64,000 nucleotides of DNA from Nocardiopsis_B mangrovi (GTDB lineage Bacteria; Actinomycetota; Actinomycetes; Streptosporangiales; Streptosporangiaceae): assembly GCF_042653925.1 (NCBI RefSeq), contig NZ_JBHSFQ010000015.1, positions 62,001-126,000 of the forward strand. Direction: 5' to 3'. Positions within the stretch are counted from its first letter, which is position 1; every line of letters begins with the position of its first letter. Below the pieces are notes generated by a model. It was not told where the DNA came from. It did no database searches and saw nothing but the letters and a program-made list of their open reading frames with translations. Below are positions 1 through 12,000 of the stretch, one piece after another. The position numbers and the translations under genes were made by a program.

Positions 1-3000
1 GTAGGCGGGGGGATCGTTGAGGGCGTCCGAGCGCTGTCCGGGATTGCCGGGACGGGCCGGGAAGACCTGGAGCTCCGCGTCTTCGGCGGAGTGGTACCCG
101 ATGTCCTCCAGCCGGTACCGGTAGACCAGGTCGGCGAGGAACTCCTCAAACGTGCGGGCATCCTCACTGTGCTTGCCGTCCTTGCCAGCTGCCAGCCCAG
201 ACAGATCAATACCCTTCAGGGGGACACCCGCCCCCCGATCACCGGCATCGGCATCGGCATCGGCATCGGCATCGGCATCGGCATCGGCATCGGCATCGGC
301 ATCGGCCGACCGTACCGGCTCCGAGCCAGGCGCGGGATCGTAAAAACGGTCAAAGACCCAATCACCCGAAACATCACCGCGAGACACCCCCTCACCGCCG
401 GACAGCCCTTCACGGCCCGACGCACCGGAACCCTCAATCGCACCACCGCCAGCGCCGGCAGCACGAGAAGCAACGCCGGGAAGCAGCCCATCACCACCCA
501 CGACGCCGCTAACACCTCCAACCCCGGCATCAGACCCCTCCTCCGGGGCACCCCCCTCCCCATGAACACCCACGTCCGCACCACGGACACCGTCCACATC
601 ACCGAACTCCTCAAGCCGGTACCGGCGGACGAGGCCATCAACGGACCCCTCGAACTCCGGACCCCGCTCCCCGCCCGACTTGGGATCACCCGAAGCGCTC
701 GAACCCGGCGCGACCGGACGGTCGCCACCCCACGGACCACCGGCACCGGCGGCTTCCCGCGACCGCACCGGGCCAGGAGCATAGAAACCGTCCACATCGC
801 CATCAGAGTCGGACTCATCGTCCACGGCCCGGCCACGATCCCTCTGCACGCCACCCCGGCCACCGTCAGAATCCGCCCCGTCCCGGACCTCTTCCTGCCC
901 GCGCGGTGCCTGCGGTGCGGCCTCGCGATTGAGCGCGTTACTGAACACGTCGGCCAAGCTCTCCCCGGGCAACGACGGCGAAGACGCCTGCCGCTCCCGC
1001 GCAACAGAGACGGCGACACCCTCAATGGCGTCCCGGCCCCGCCCATCGGAGGTGTCGTGGACGTCGTTCTCGCGAAGGCCGGCCGGGGGTGCGCCTTGCC
1101 GGGTCCGGGTCCCCGAGCCACCGGCGTGGCCATAGCCACGGCTACCGGCCCCACCGCTCCCACCCCCAGAAGCGGTGGGTCCCTGCCCAGAGAAGGAAGC
1201 GCCGCCGCTACCACCGGACAGGGCACCCGCACCGCCGCCCGGAGGCGGAGGATCATCGGGCCCACGCCCACGCCCGCCATGGCCACGGCCGTGTCCCTCC
1301 TCGACGTCGGAGACGTCGTAGAGGTCTCCCTCGGAGTCGGAGTCCTGTTCCGCCGTACGACCGACGGCGCCGGCGTCAACGCGGGCGGTCACCTGCACAC
1401 GGCGATGGATTTCGTCGATGAGGCCGGCGGCCGAGCGTCGATCTCCGTCCTTGAGCTTGGCGGCGATTCCGGGGTGCGCCAAGCCCCGCTCGATGAGGTA
1501 CAGCACCCTGCGCGTGTAGGGGGTCAGCCCGCTCGCGAGTTCCCGGGCGGTAGCGCGGTCGGGTGCGACCGCTGCGCGATCAGCGGCGTCCATCGCGGCA
1601 TCCATGGACTCACGGAAGATGTAGGTCGCCTGCTCCCGGCTGTTTACGTTTAGGCGCCTGTAGATCCCGTTGGCCCCGGAGACGGCGGTCCCGGACGCGC
1701 CGAGGTCCCAGAGAATCTGCTCCGGAGGTCGATCATCCTTGTCGAGAAGCTGGAGGAGTCGGCGCTGGTGAGGCGACAGCACACTCAGACGTCCGTCGCC
1801 GAAGCCGGGGTCGGGCCCGAGAAGACCGCCGGGCTCGAGGTCGCTGGTCGCATCGGCCGCGCGGGCAATGGCCTCCGCATCGTCGCGATCGCCCGCGCCC
1901 AGGCGATCGTAGATTTTGGAGAAGTTCCCGGAGCCCGGGATGTCCTTGTTGCTCCGCCCCTGCTTCATGAGGTCCAGGGCGTTGCGCTGGGGGGGCGTGA
2001 GTACCTTCAGGAATATACCGGCGAGTTCACCGATGAGTTCGCGAACACCGTCCTCCCCGGTCAGCGAAGAGCTCGGTTCACCCTGGCCAGGGTCGGAAGC
2101 ATCGGGGAGGTCGCTGAAACCGTCCGCGTCACTGTCGGAGCCGGAATCGGAGGAGTCGCCGTCCTCACCACGGGAATCATCAGGCAGCGCCAGAGGGGTG
2201 GCGGGCCCGCCGGAACGATCCCCCGCACCGCCCTCGTCACCGGAGTAGCGATACAGGTCGTCGGCGCCGTTGTGGCCGACGGCGTGTTCCTGACCGGGGT
2301 CATCGAAGGGGCCTGCGTCCCTCCGGAAATCAAGGAGGGGGTCGCCTTGGGGACCCACGAACAGGTTTCCGGCAGCCTGCTCCAGGGCGGGGCGGGGAGC
2401 AGCGGGGAGATCGGGGGCGTCGGGAAGGTGACCGCGGTCGTCGTCGGCCATGGCCTCGTCTCCGGCTCGCGGGACCGAGGTGCGCTCCGGGCCGCCGCCG
2501 GCGGTGGAGGCAGTGGAGAGCACGCCGGCGGCGACAGCCGTACGACCGGCGGCGTCTGCGTCAACGCGGGCGGTCACCTGCACACGGCGATGGATTTCGT
2601 CGATGAGGTCGGCGGCCGAGCGTCGCTCTCCGTCCTTGAGCTTGCCGGCGATGCCGGGGTGCGCCAAGCCCCGCTCGATGAGGTAAAGCACCCTGCGCGT
2701 GTAGGGGGTCAGCCCGCTCGCGAGTTCCCGGGCGGTAGCGCGGCCGGGTGCGACCGCTGCGCGATCAGCGGCGTCCATAGCCGCTTCCATGGACTCACGG
2801 AAGACGCCGGTCGCCTGCTCCCGGCTGTTTACGTTTAGGCGCCCGAAGATCCTTTCGGCCCCGACAACCTCGGAGGTCTGCGTCTTGTTGCCGAGGGCCC
2901 GGAGAATCTGCCCCGGAGGTCGATCATCCCTGTCGAGAAGCTGGAGGAGTCGGCGCTGGTAAGGCGACAGCACACTCAGACGTCCGTCGCCGATCCCGGG

Positions 3001-6000
3001 GTCGGGCCCGAGAAGACCGCCGGGCTCGAGGTCGCTGGTCGCATCGGCCGCGCGGGCAATGGCCTCCGCATCGTCACGATCGCCCGCGCCCAGGCGATCG
3101 TACATATTGCTGATGGTGCTCGCGGAAGCCGGGATGTCCTTGTTGCTCCGCCCCCGCTTCATGAGGTCCAGGGCCTCGCGCTGGCCGGGCGTGAGTACGT
3201 TCAGGAATATACCGGCGAGTTCACCGATGAGTTCGCGAACACCGTCCTCCCCGGTCAGCGAAGAGCTCGGTTCACCCTGGCCAGGGTCGGAAGCATCGGG
3301 GAGGTCGCTGAAACCGTCCGCGTCACTGTCGGAGCCGTCCTGCTCGCCGTCGTCCACAGCCGGGCCACGCGTCCCCCACTCCCCTGAGCCCCGGCCCGAG
3401 CCGGCGCCGCCGGTACCACCGGTGCCATCCCGCCGGGTATCTCCTCCCGAGCGCGACGGGCGCGGAGCCGAAGAGGCCCCGTCCTGCCCACCCGACGCGG
3501 AAGGAGCGGGTGCGGGAGGGTCGTCATGACCGTCGGAACCCGAAGAGTCGACGTCCATGTCGTCGGCGTCGGAAAGATTCCCGTCCTCGCCCTCGGAGTC
3601 GGAATCGGAGGAGTCGCCATCCTCACCGCGGGAATCACCAGGAAGCTCCAGAGGGGTGGCGGGCCCGCCGGAACGATCCCCCGCACCGCCCTCGTCACCG
3701 GAGTAGCGATACAGGTCGTCGGCGCCGTTGTGGCCGACGGCGTTTTCCGGACCGGGGTCATCGAAGGGGCCTGCGTCCCTCCGGAAATCAAGGAGGGGGC
3801 CGCCTTGGGGACCCACGAACAGGTATCCAGCAGCCTGCTCCAGGGCGGGACGGGGACCAGCGGGGAGATCGGGGGCGTCGGGAAGATGACCGCGGTCATC
3901 ATCGACCATGGCCTCGTCTCCGGCTCGCGGGACCGAGGTGCGCTCCGGGCCGCCGCCGGCGGTGGAGGCAGCGGAGAGCACGCCGACGGCGACAGCCGCG
4001 CGGGCGACAGCACCGGCCTGGGCGCGGCTGTTCACCCCCAGGGTGTCGATGATCTGGCCGACGTACACGGCGACCGGGAAGTCCCCAACGGCAGCGCCAA
4101 TAGGCGGCCTGACGCTCCTGGCGATCTCCTGGTCGCCCAGCCCGTCCCCCAGATACCACAGAACCTCGCGCTGCCTAAGGTCCAGCTCGCCGATTTTAGC
4201 CCTGAGCATCTGCTCAGTGCTGACCGCCACGGGAGCGGGCGCGGGGTCGTCATCATCATCGGAATCCGAAGAGTCGACGTCCATATCGTCGGCGTCGGAA
4301 ACAGACCCGTCCTCGCTGCCGGAGTCGTCGGCTTCAGCGCGCTCGGCCGCCTCCAGATGGCGATCGATGTCCTCAACGAGCAACTGAGCCGAGCCTGGGC
4401 TGCGGTCATCGAGCCTGCGCCGGATGTCGGGCCGGGCGCTGTCCGCCAAGCCCCTCTTGATGAGGGCCAGCGTGCTGCTCTGGACGTCGGGATCCATGTC
4501 TCCCTGGGCCGCGCGGGCGATGGTGGTCACATGGTCGGTGGAGGGCACACCCAGGTGGCTGCGGATGTGGTGGATGTTGTTGACGACCGTGGATTGCGCC
4601 AGCTTCGGCGTGAGTCTGGCGCCGATGTCCTTCTTGTCCACTCTCTGTCTCAGAAGGTTCACAATCTTGCGCTGGAGTGGCTTAAGCCCCTCCAGGTATC
4701 TGCGGGCGAGTTCACCGACGTGTTCGCGTGCGCGGTCCCGGTCGGTCTGTGCCGTGCCCGGCTCACCGGCGGCCAGGCCACTGCGGGCAGCCGGGGCACC
4801 GTCGAGAAGGAACGTGTCGTCACGCACGTCAAGGAAGATCTCGCCGAGGGCGTCGGGCAGGGCCTGAGGGTCGACGGTGCGCTCGGCCGCGCGGGCGATG
4901 GCTACCGCTTCGGCGCTGCTGAACACCCCCAATCGGTTATAGAGCCTGACCAGGTTTTTCTTGACGGTTCCTTCTGCCCACGGCGTATTTTCGACGATCT
5001 GGGAGCGGGTCTGCCCCTGGACGAGGAGGCGCAGGATCTCGCGCTGGACGGTTGACAGGCCCGCTTGCTCCAAGAGTTCGCGGGCCCGGGCCGGCGGGAA
5101 GTCCTGCTCCGGCACCAGTCTCAGCCCGGCCGCGCGGGCGATGCCGACCGCGCCGTCGCGGTCCACGCCCAAGCGGCGGTAAACACCCTCCGCCTCCGAC
5201 TCCAACTGCCCCTGGTGCGCGCCGACGCCCTCACCGATGTCGGCCGGTGAAAGGTCTGTTCGCAGGAGGAGAGCCAGGGTCCGGCGCTGGCGGGGCTCGA
5301 GCCGCTGCACGAGTGCGCGAGCATCGATTTCCCCGCTGGAGTCGGCGAGGGCGGTGTCCCGGTAGTCCGGCAGGGCCCCGCTGGCGAGGTTGACCGCTTG
5401 GTCGCGGTTCAGCCCCAGATGGTGAAGGGCGTACCAGATGTCATTTTCGGCCGTTCTGCGCTCCACCCCGTATCGCTCCTGGATCATTGTGATGATCTCG
5501 GCCTTGCTCAGCTTGGCGCCGAGGAGGCCGAAGGCGGTGTGTTGGCGGTCGGTGAGTGAATCCATCTTGGCGTATGCGTGGGTTCGCTGGGCGGGGGTGA
5601 GGTCTCCCCTGGACGTTTCGGGCGCGCGGGACAACAACGGGCCGGGCAGGGACGGGAATCGAGGGTCGCCGACGAGGTCAACGGCCTGTGCCCTACTCAC
5701 TCCCATACGGCGGGCGGCACGCGCCACGAGATCCATGGCCGAGTTGACAGTGAAGCCGGGGAGCCTACCGATCTCGCCGAACCTCAGACCGCTATGGCGC
5801 AGGGCAAGGGCCCGACGCTGCTCGAGGGTCAGGTCCTTCGCCTTCGCAAGAGCGGCGGTTCGCTGGGCGGGAGTGAGTTCCGCGGCGGCCGCCGACCGGG
5901 GGGCAGGCCGCGGAGGGCCCGGCGGAAGCGCATTCTCGCGCGCCGGAGGCACGGCACGACCACCACTCCCGGTACCAGCAGACCCGGCCGTGGGGGCGAC

Positions 6001-9000
6001 ACCGCCGGATGCGCCGGCCCGCTGGCCCGGGCCAGGCTCCGCGTCCGCCGCGGGAGCGGAAGAACGACCATCGTCGTCGGCCCAAAGACGGTCGACCGCC
6101 CCTCCCGGACCGACGTCGGGATCATCGGGAAGAGCACCAGGATCGGCGTTCTGCGCCTCGACGGGAGCGCGAGAAGGGAAACCGGAGACGACGTCATCGC
6201 CCATGGGGGCGCCCCTCCCGCTCTCCGCGGATGCCTCCCCCCAGCCCCCAAGTTCAACGGGACCCTCGTCCAGCCCGGCCGGGTCGTATCCGAGGCCGCC
6301 GAGGCTGCCGGGATCCAAGGAGTCGAATCCGCCGCCGGAGCCGACATACTCCCCGCCGGGGAGGTCGTCCAAGCCGCCGAAGATCCCGTCGGGGTCGTCA
6401 GGGGGGTTCTGGTTCGGATCGGCGTCGGGGATCTCCTCGTCGGAGTCGGCCCTGAATCGGAGATCGTTGGGGTCAGGGAAGTGGTCGAAGTTCAGGTTGG
6501 CGGCGGCGTCGAGGTCGGCGTAGGCGTAGGGGTCCATGGGTTGCTCGGCGTCGTCGGTGCCCACCATGAACTCCCAGGGCCGCGCATATTCGGCCGGGGA
6601 GATCCCGAGCTCCTTGAGCTGGTTCTCGTAGCGTTCGTCGGTGGACCTGAACGTTTCCGGCTCCTTGGCCTCACTACCGGCCAGCGCGCTGAGATCCAGC
6701 GAGGCCGGGGCGTTACCGTCCCACTGACCGCCGGGATCGTCGGACCGGGCCGATTCCGGCACGGGGGGCGCGGGGTCCGGGAACCCGTCGGAGAACGTGT
6801 CGGTCTCGCTCGGTCGTGCGGCCGCCTGCGTTTCGCTGCCGGAGCGGGTGCCGGCACCGGTGGCCTCGGCCGCTTCCCGTTCCTGGGTGCGCGGAGACCG
6901 CGGTGTGGCCGCGGGGTTGAGCGCAGCTCCGAAGAGATCGTCGAGGCTTTGGCCGGGCGTCGCCGGCTGTGCCTGCGGAGGTGATCCCGGGAGGGCCTCG
7001 GCGCTTGTGGCCGGCTCCGGCAGCGACGTGGTCCGGGTGGACGACGGCTGTGCCGGCGCCTGCCGCTCCGGTGCGGGATGTCCACCATCGGCTTCGATAC
7101 CGGCCGGCCCGCGGTCGTCGGCGTCGAGGGGGTGAACGGTCCCCGCGTCCGCGTCCACCGGTGCGCGGCGCTGCGCAGTACCGCTCCCCGCGGTGGGGAC
7201 GCCGGCGCTTTCGGTCCGCAGCGGTGGCGCGACGTCGAAATCCTGCGGTCCGCTGCCCCGGGATCCGCGGCCTCCGCGTCCCCCGAAGCCGTCGCCGGTC
7301 GTACCGCCCCGTCCTCTCCGGGCACCGGGACCGTCGCCATGACCGTCCCGGGCGGCCCTTCGGCCGCCTCCGGCTCCGCGGTCCTCACCGCCGCGCCCGA
7401 AGCGACCGCGTTCGCCGCCAGGGGCGTCGTCCGTCCCTGGGGAGGTGCCGGTGGCCGGCGCGGCTGCGCCGGTGAACGCGGCGACCGCTGTGTTCTGGGC
7501 GGTCAGCCAGTCGGTGAACGCCTGGTTGTAGTCCGCGCCGCGGCGCTCGACCGTCTTGTCGAGCCGCTGGTAGGCGCTGAACGCGTCGCTGTCGGCGGGC
7601 TGATCCTTGGCATCGTGGGCGGCCCACCACAGGTCGCGGCGCGCCTTGAGGTAGTCCGTCTCGGCCTCGGCCAGCGCCTGCTGCTTCACGGCGACATCGT
7701 CGACGAGGCCGGCCGCCGCTTGGGTGCGGCCGCCGTCGAGGATGCCCAGCCGCACCGCCACGTCCTGGGAGACCCATGCCGTGACCTTGGCCCGTGCCTG
7801 GCTCAGGTGCGGGCCAGATGTCGCGCCCCGTCCGACCAGCCTGGATACGGCGCCGGGGGTGTGCTGGGCGGCGATGGCCCACTCGGAGTCGAACTCCACC
7901 AGATACAACGGCCCCTCATGGACCCCGTGGAGTTTGTGGGGCCGTTTGGGTGCGACGGTCTCGGTGTGGGATCCGCCGCTGTGCGAGGTCCGGTTGGCCT
8001 CGCCGGAGGTGTACTGGGTTCCCGAGTGGTGCTCGCTGAACCCGCCGGTGGTGGTGTCGGCCAGGGCGACACCACCCGAGGCGCTTACTCCGCCGCTGTG
8101 GTCGGAGGTGATGGAGGTCGCCGCCCCCTGGGAGTCGGTGTCGGTGATGCTGCCGGTGGGCGCCACGTACAGCACCCTGGCCGAGGCGTAGTCGGGGCGC
8201 ACCGCCATGGCCCACGACGTGCGGGAGATGTCGTCGAAGCCGATGCCGCCGCTGGTGTTGGCGCTGATGAAGTGGGAGGGCAGCACGGAGGCGGCGAGTT
8301 CGTGGCGCACCGCGTCGGAGCGGGGGTTGAGGCCCAGTTCCCGGACGGCGTGGCCGCGGGCGGCGGCGATGGCGGCGTCGGTGTAGCGGCCGTCGTGGAC
8401 GGCGCCGGCGTCGGGCTTCCATCCCCTGGCGGCGGCGAGCACGGTGTGGGCGAGGTCCAGGACCGCCTTGCCGCCGTTCTCGATGGCCACCGGGAGCACG
8501 AGGTCGCTCTCGTTGTGCGCATCGGGTGCGGGATCGTTGCCGGTCGCGGGGTGCTTCCACTGGGCCAGCGCGACCTCGGGGGTGGCGGCACCGGGCTCGG
8601 GTGTGACCTCGGCGGGGCCGTGATCGCTCTGCGCGGACGGCGCCGGTCCCCCGCTCGGGGCCTGGGGGGTACCGGTGTCGGGGGTATCGGGGCCGAGGTG
8701 GAGATAGGCAGCGGGGTAGAGGGTCTGCACCCGTCCCCCGTCGCCGCTGGCGGTGATCCCCTCGGTGCGCACGTTCCGCGGCAGCTCCACCCGCGGGGAG
8801 AGGCCGTCTCCCACGATCTCCAGGGTCAGGGTGAGGTCGCTGTCGGTGCCCAGGCGGGCGAAGGGGCCGGGCGCGAACAGGGTGATCGTGCGCGTGCGCG
8901 CGTCGGTCGTCGCCGCCGTGGTGGTCTCGGAGGACCCCACGGTGGTGTCGTGCGGGGTGGCCAGCGTGGACAGTACGGCGGGTGAGGCATCCTGGGAGTG

Positions 9001-12000
9001 GTGGGCGCCGGCGTCGGGGTTGGTGGAGGTGCTGTTGGGCACCAGGGTCCCGAATCCGCCCACGCCTGTGGTCGTCAGCCCGCCGCGGGTACCGGAGGTG
9101 GTGGTGGAGATGGTCCACGAGCGGGTCTCGCGGAACTCGCTCTGGCCCCCCACATAGCCCACCTCGGGCGCGCCCTGCCGCGTGGCCACCCCGATGTGGA
9201 TGACCGCGGCGATCGAGGGCGGCTCCACCGGGGTTTTCGGGAAGTCGGTCCGTTTGACGATGCGGCGGATGTTGACCGAGACGGGGACTCCGGAGTCGGG
9301 GTTCTTGGCCAGGCGGGAGTTGAGGGTGTGGTTCAGCCGGTTGCGGCTGCCCGCGGTCAGCTCCAGGCCCTGTTCCCTGAGTTTGGTGTCGAGGTCGGTG
9401 ATCGCGGCTTCGGCGTCGATGGGGCGCAGGGTGTCGCCGGTGCCCGCCAGGCCGGGGCGCGTGTCGACGGAGATGGGGATCGGAGGGAGGGGCCGGGTGG
9501 TCAGAGGGCTGGTGCCGTCGGTTCCGGTGAAACGGTCCAGGACGAGGCGGTTGGCGATGGCGTCCCAGGCGTGGGTGAACCCGGTGAACAACTCGTCCAT
9601 CCACATCTGCCACCCGGTGTAGACCGGTGAGCGGTAAAACGTCGCCACCATGTCCAGTTCCCGGGCGATCTCCGCGATCTGGCGGATGATCCCGGACGCC
9701 CGGATCAGGAAGGAGATGGCCGCCGCGTGGATGAAGGTGGTACGGATGCTGTAGCCGCGGGTGGTGGTCTCCGAGTCGGAGCTGAGAATCCGGATCCACC
9801 CGGCGCTGGGCCCGGTGAAGATCGTGGGAGCGGCGGCGTCACCGCGGGTCGAGGCGGGGTCGGCGTTGGAGGGGTTGGTGTTACCGACTGGAGGGAAGAC
9901 GCCGCCCAGGGCCACCCGCCAGATGCGTTCCCGGGTGTGGTTGAGGGCGGTCTTGGCGGTGCCCTCGAAGTACATCACCATGTCCACCGGTACCGCCGTC
10001 AGGGATTCGACCACGCTGTCGGTGACCACCGTGGGCCGGATGGTGTGGGGCGACCAGATGCCGCCGTCGAACTCCGGCCGGATGACGATCCCGTTGAACA
10101 AGTGGTTGGCGAGGTTCCCCAGCACCTGCGGGAAGAGCTCCCGGCCCGCCTCGCCCTCGCCGGTGAAGTAGTCGACCTTGCGCGCCAAGCCGTCCCGCTG
10201 GTCGGCGTAGCGGGCACCGATGAACTCCGCGGAGAACATACTGCGGATCAGGTCGAGCAGGGACGGCTGCTCGGGCGTCTCACCGCCGGTGTTCACCCAG
10301 TCGATGAACACCGCGCCGTCCAGCCGGTCATTGAGCGAGCGGCCGTTGACCCTCGCGATGGCGCCATCGCCGCCATCGCCGATGGCGGCGTCGCGGTCCT
10401 CCGCGACCGGCACCGGTGGGGTGATCCCGCGGCCGGTGATGATGGCCCGGGCCTGCTCGGAGGTGAGCCGCTCGTAAGCCGGTCCAGGCCGGTCACCGGT
10501 GGTGGATCCGGGGCCGCCGTCGATGGTGAGGGGGGTGACGTCGGCGGGCAGGGGCCGCTCCAGACGCGGTGTCGAGATCTCCATGCGACCCCGGATGCCC
10601 TGCTCCAGCAGGTCACCTCGATCGCGCAGCAGGTCGGTACCGTGGTAGCGCTTGGTGTCGTCGACCACGGCGATGAACGTGATGCCGCTGGACCACGTGT
10701 CGGTCGCGCCGGTGTAGAGCAGGAACGCGTTGGTCCCGAACCCGGTGGAGATGCCCTGGCCGGTGGTGGATTCGCCGACGAGCCCCGCGCGCACCTGCCC
10801 CTGGAATGCGCCGCCCGTGGGCGTCCCGGAGGTGTCCGGGTCCCCCTGCCCGGCGTAGCCCGCCACGAACCGCAAAGCCAGGGTGTGGGAGTCCCCGGAC
10901 CCGTGGGAGGCCCCCCGCTGTGAGCTACCGCTCACGTAGACGCCGGTCTTCCGGTCGCTGGTCCCGCTGTGGAGCAGTTCGTCGGAAACGGCGAAGATCC
11001 GTACCGTGACCAGTTCGGGGCGGATGAACTTCTTCCCGCTGCGGAACAGGTCCTTGGCGTCCACACTGGCCGTTTCCTCCAGGTGTACGGGCAGGCCGTC
11101 GTGGGTGAGCTTGTCCAGGTTGCTCTTGAGGACGGGCGGTGCGACCGCGGTGCGGATGCGGTGGGTGTTCTCCAGGGCGGTGGCGTAGTCCCGCCGGAAC
11201 GGGCGGTGCTCCCGGCCCACCCGCGAGGTCGGACCGTCGGGCCGGTGGGCGAAGTCCGACTCGCCGCGCGACGTCTCCGGGACGACCAGCCCGGGAAAGC
11301 GCCGGGCGACCGCCTGCACCAATCGGTCAGCGAGCCATTCGGTGAAGGGCGTACCCCGCGCGGGGACGGCCACAGTGCCATCCGTCTGTCCGTCGCGCGT
11401 GCCCTCCGCGTCGCGCGTGTTCACGCCGTCGGCGGCGCCTCCCCCCTCGGTGCTGTTCCCGGGCTCAGCGACCGGTGCGCCGGTGGCGTCCTCGCGCTGG
11501 GTGGCGGGGCCCCCGGTGAAGAAGGGGGATCCGTCCGGGTAGGTGAACGACCGCGGCACGGCGCCATGGAAGTTCTTGGGGCGGGGCCCGCGCAGGTGCG
11601 GGAAGGGCGGCTCCGCCGGGACAGTGGTGTCCTGCGGAACCGGGGGGGTGCCCGTCCCGGTGGGAATCTCGGGCACGGAGGTGTCGGCGGTCTTCAGAAG
11701 CCGGGCGTCCTCAAGGGTGTGGACCTCGATGGTCGTCCCGCGGAACACCCTGGGCACCGGGTCACCGTCGAACTGGACGTAGTAGGTCCGCTCCACCTCA
11801 TATGCCACCGTGTCCGTCGCCCCCCACATCAGGGGGTAGCGCCCGGCGTCGTCCTGGCGCGTGTCGTGGGTCTGCCGCATGACCCTGCGGTAGGCATACT
11901 CCACGACCGCGGGCGCGAACCGGAAGATGCGGTCGGAGATACGGAAATCGGCCCCGCCCCCGAACAGCACGGTCCACCACGACCTCTTGCTCGCGGTCTG

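Noticed and set aside
244..303. Regular GGCATC repeats as a CRISPR-like array
   Set aside because: No spacers; a simple hexanucleotide tract inside coding sequence.
3526..5055. Long plus-strand frames across 1-25900 (also 91-1653, 7078-8985, 9727-10923, 10969-12558)
   Set aside because: They are antisense to the giant frame. They share no family pattern and exist because GC-rich codon usage keeps opposite frames open.
7916..9799. 627-codon minus-strand frame
   Set aside because: Same strand as the giant gene but another frame; Arg/His/Pro-rich product without domains.
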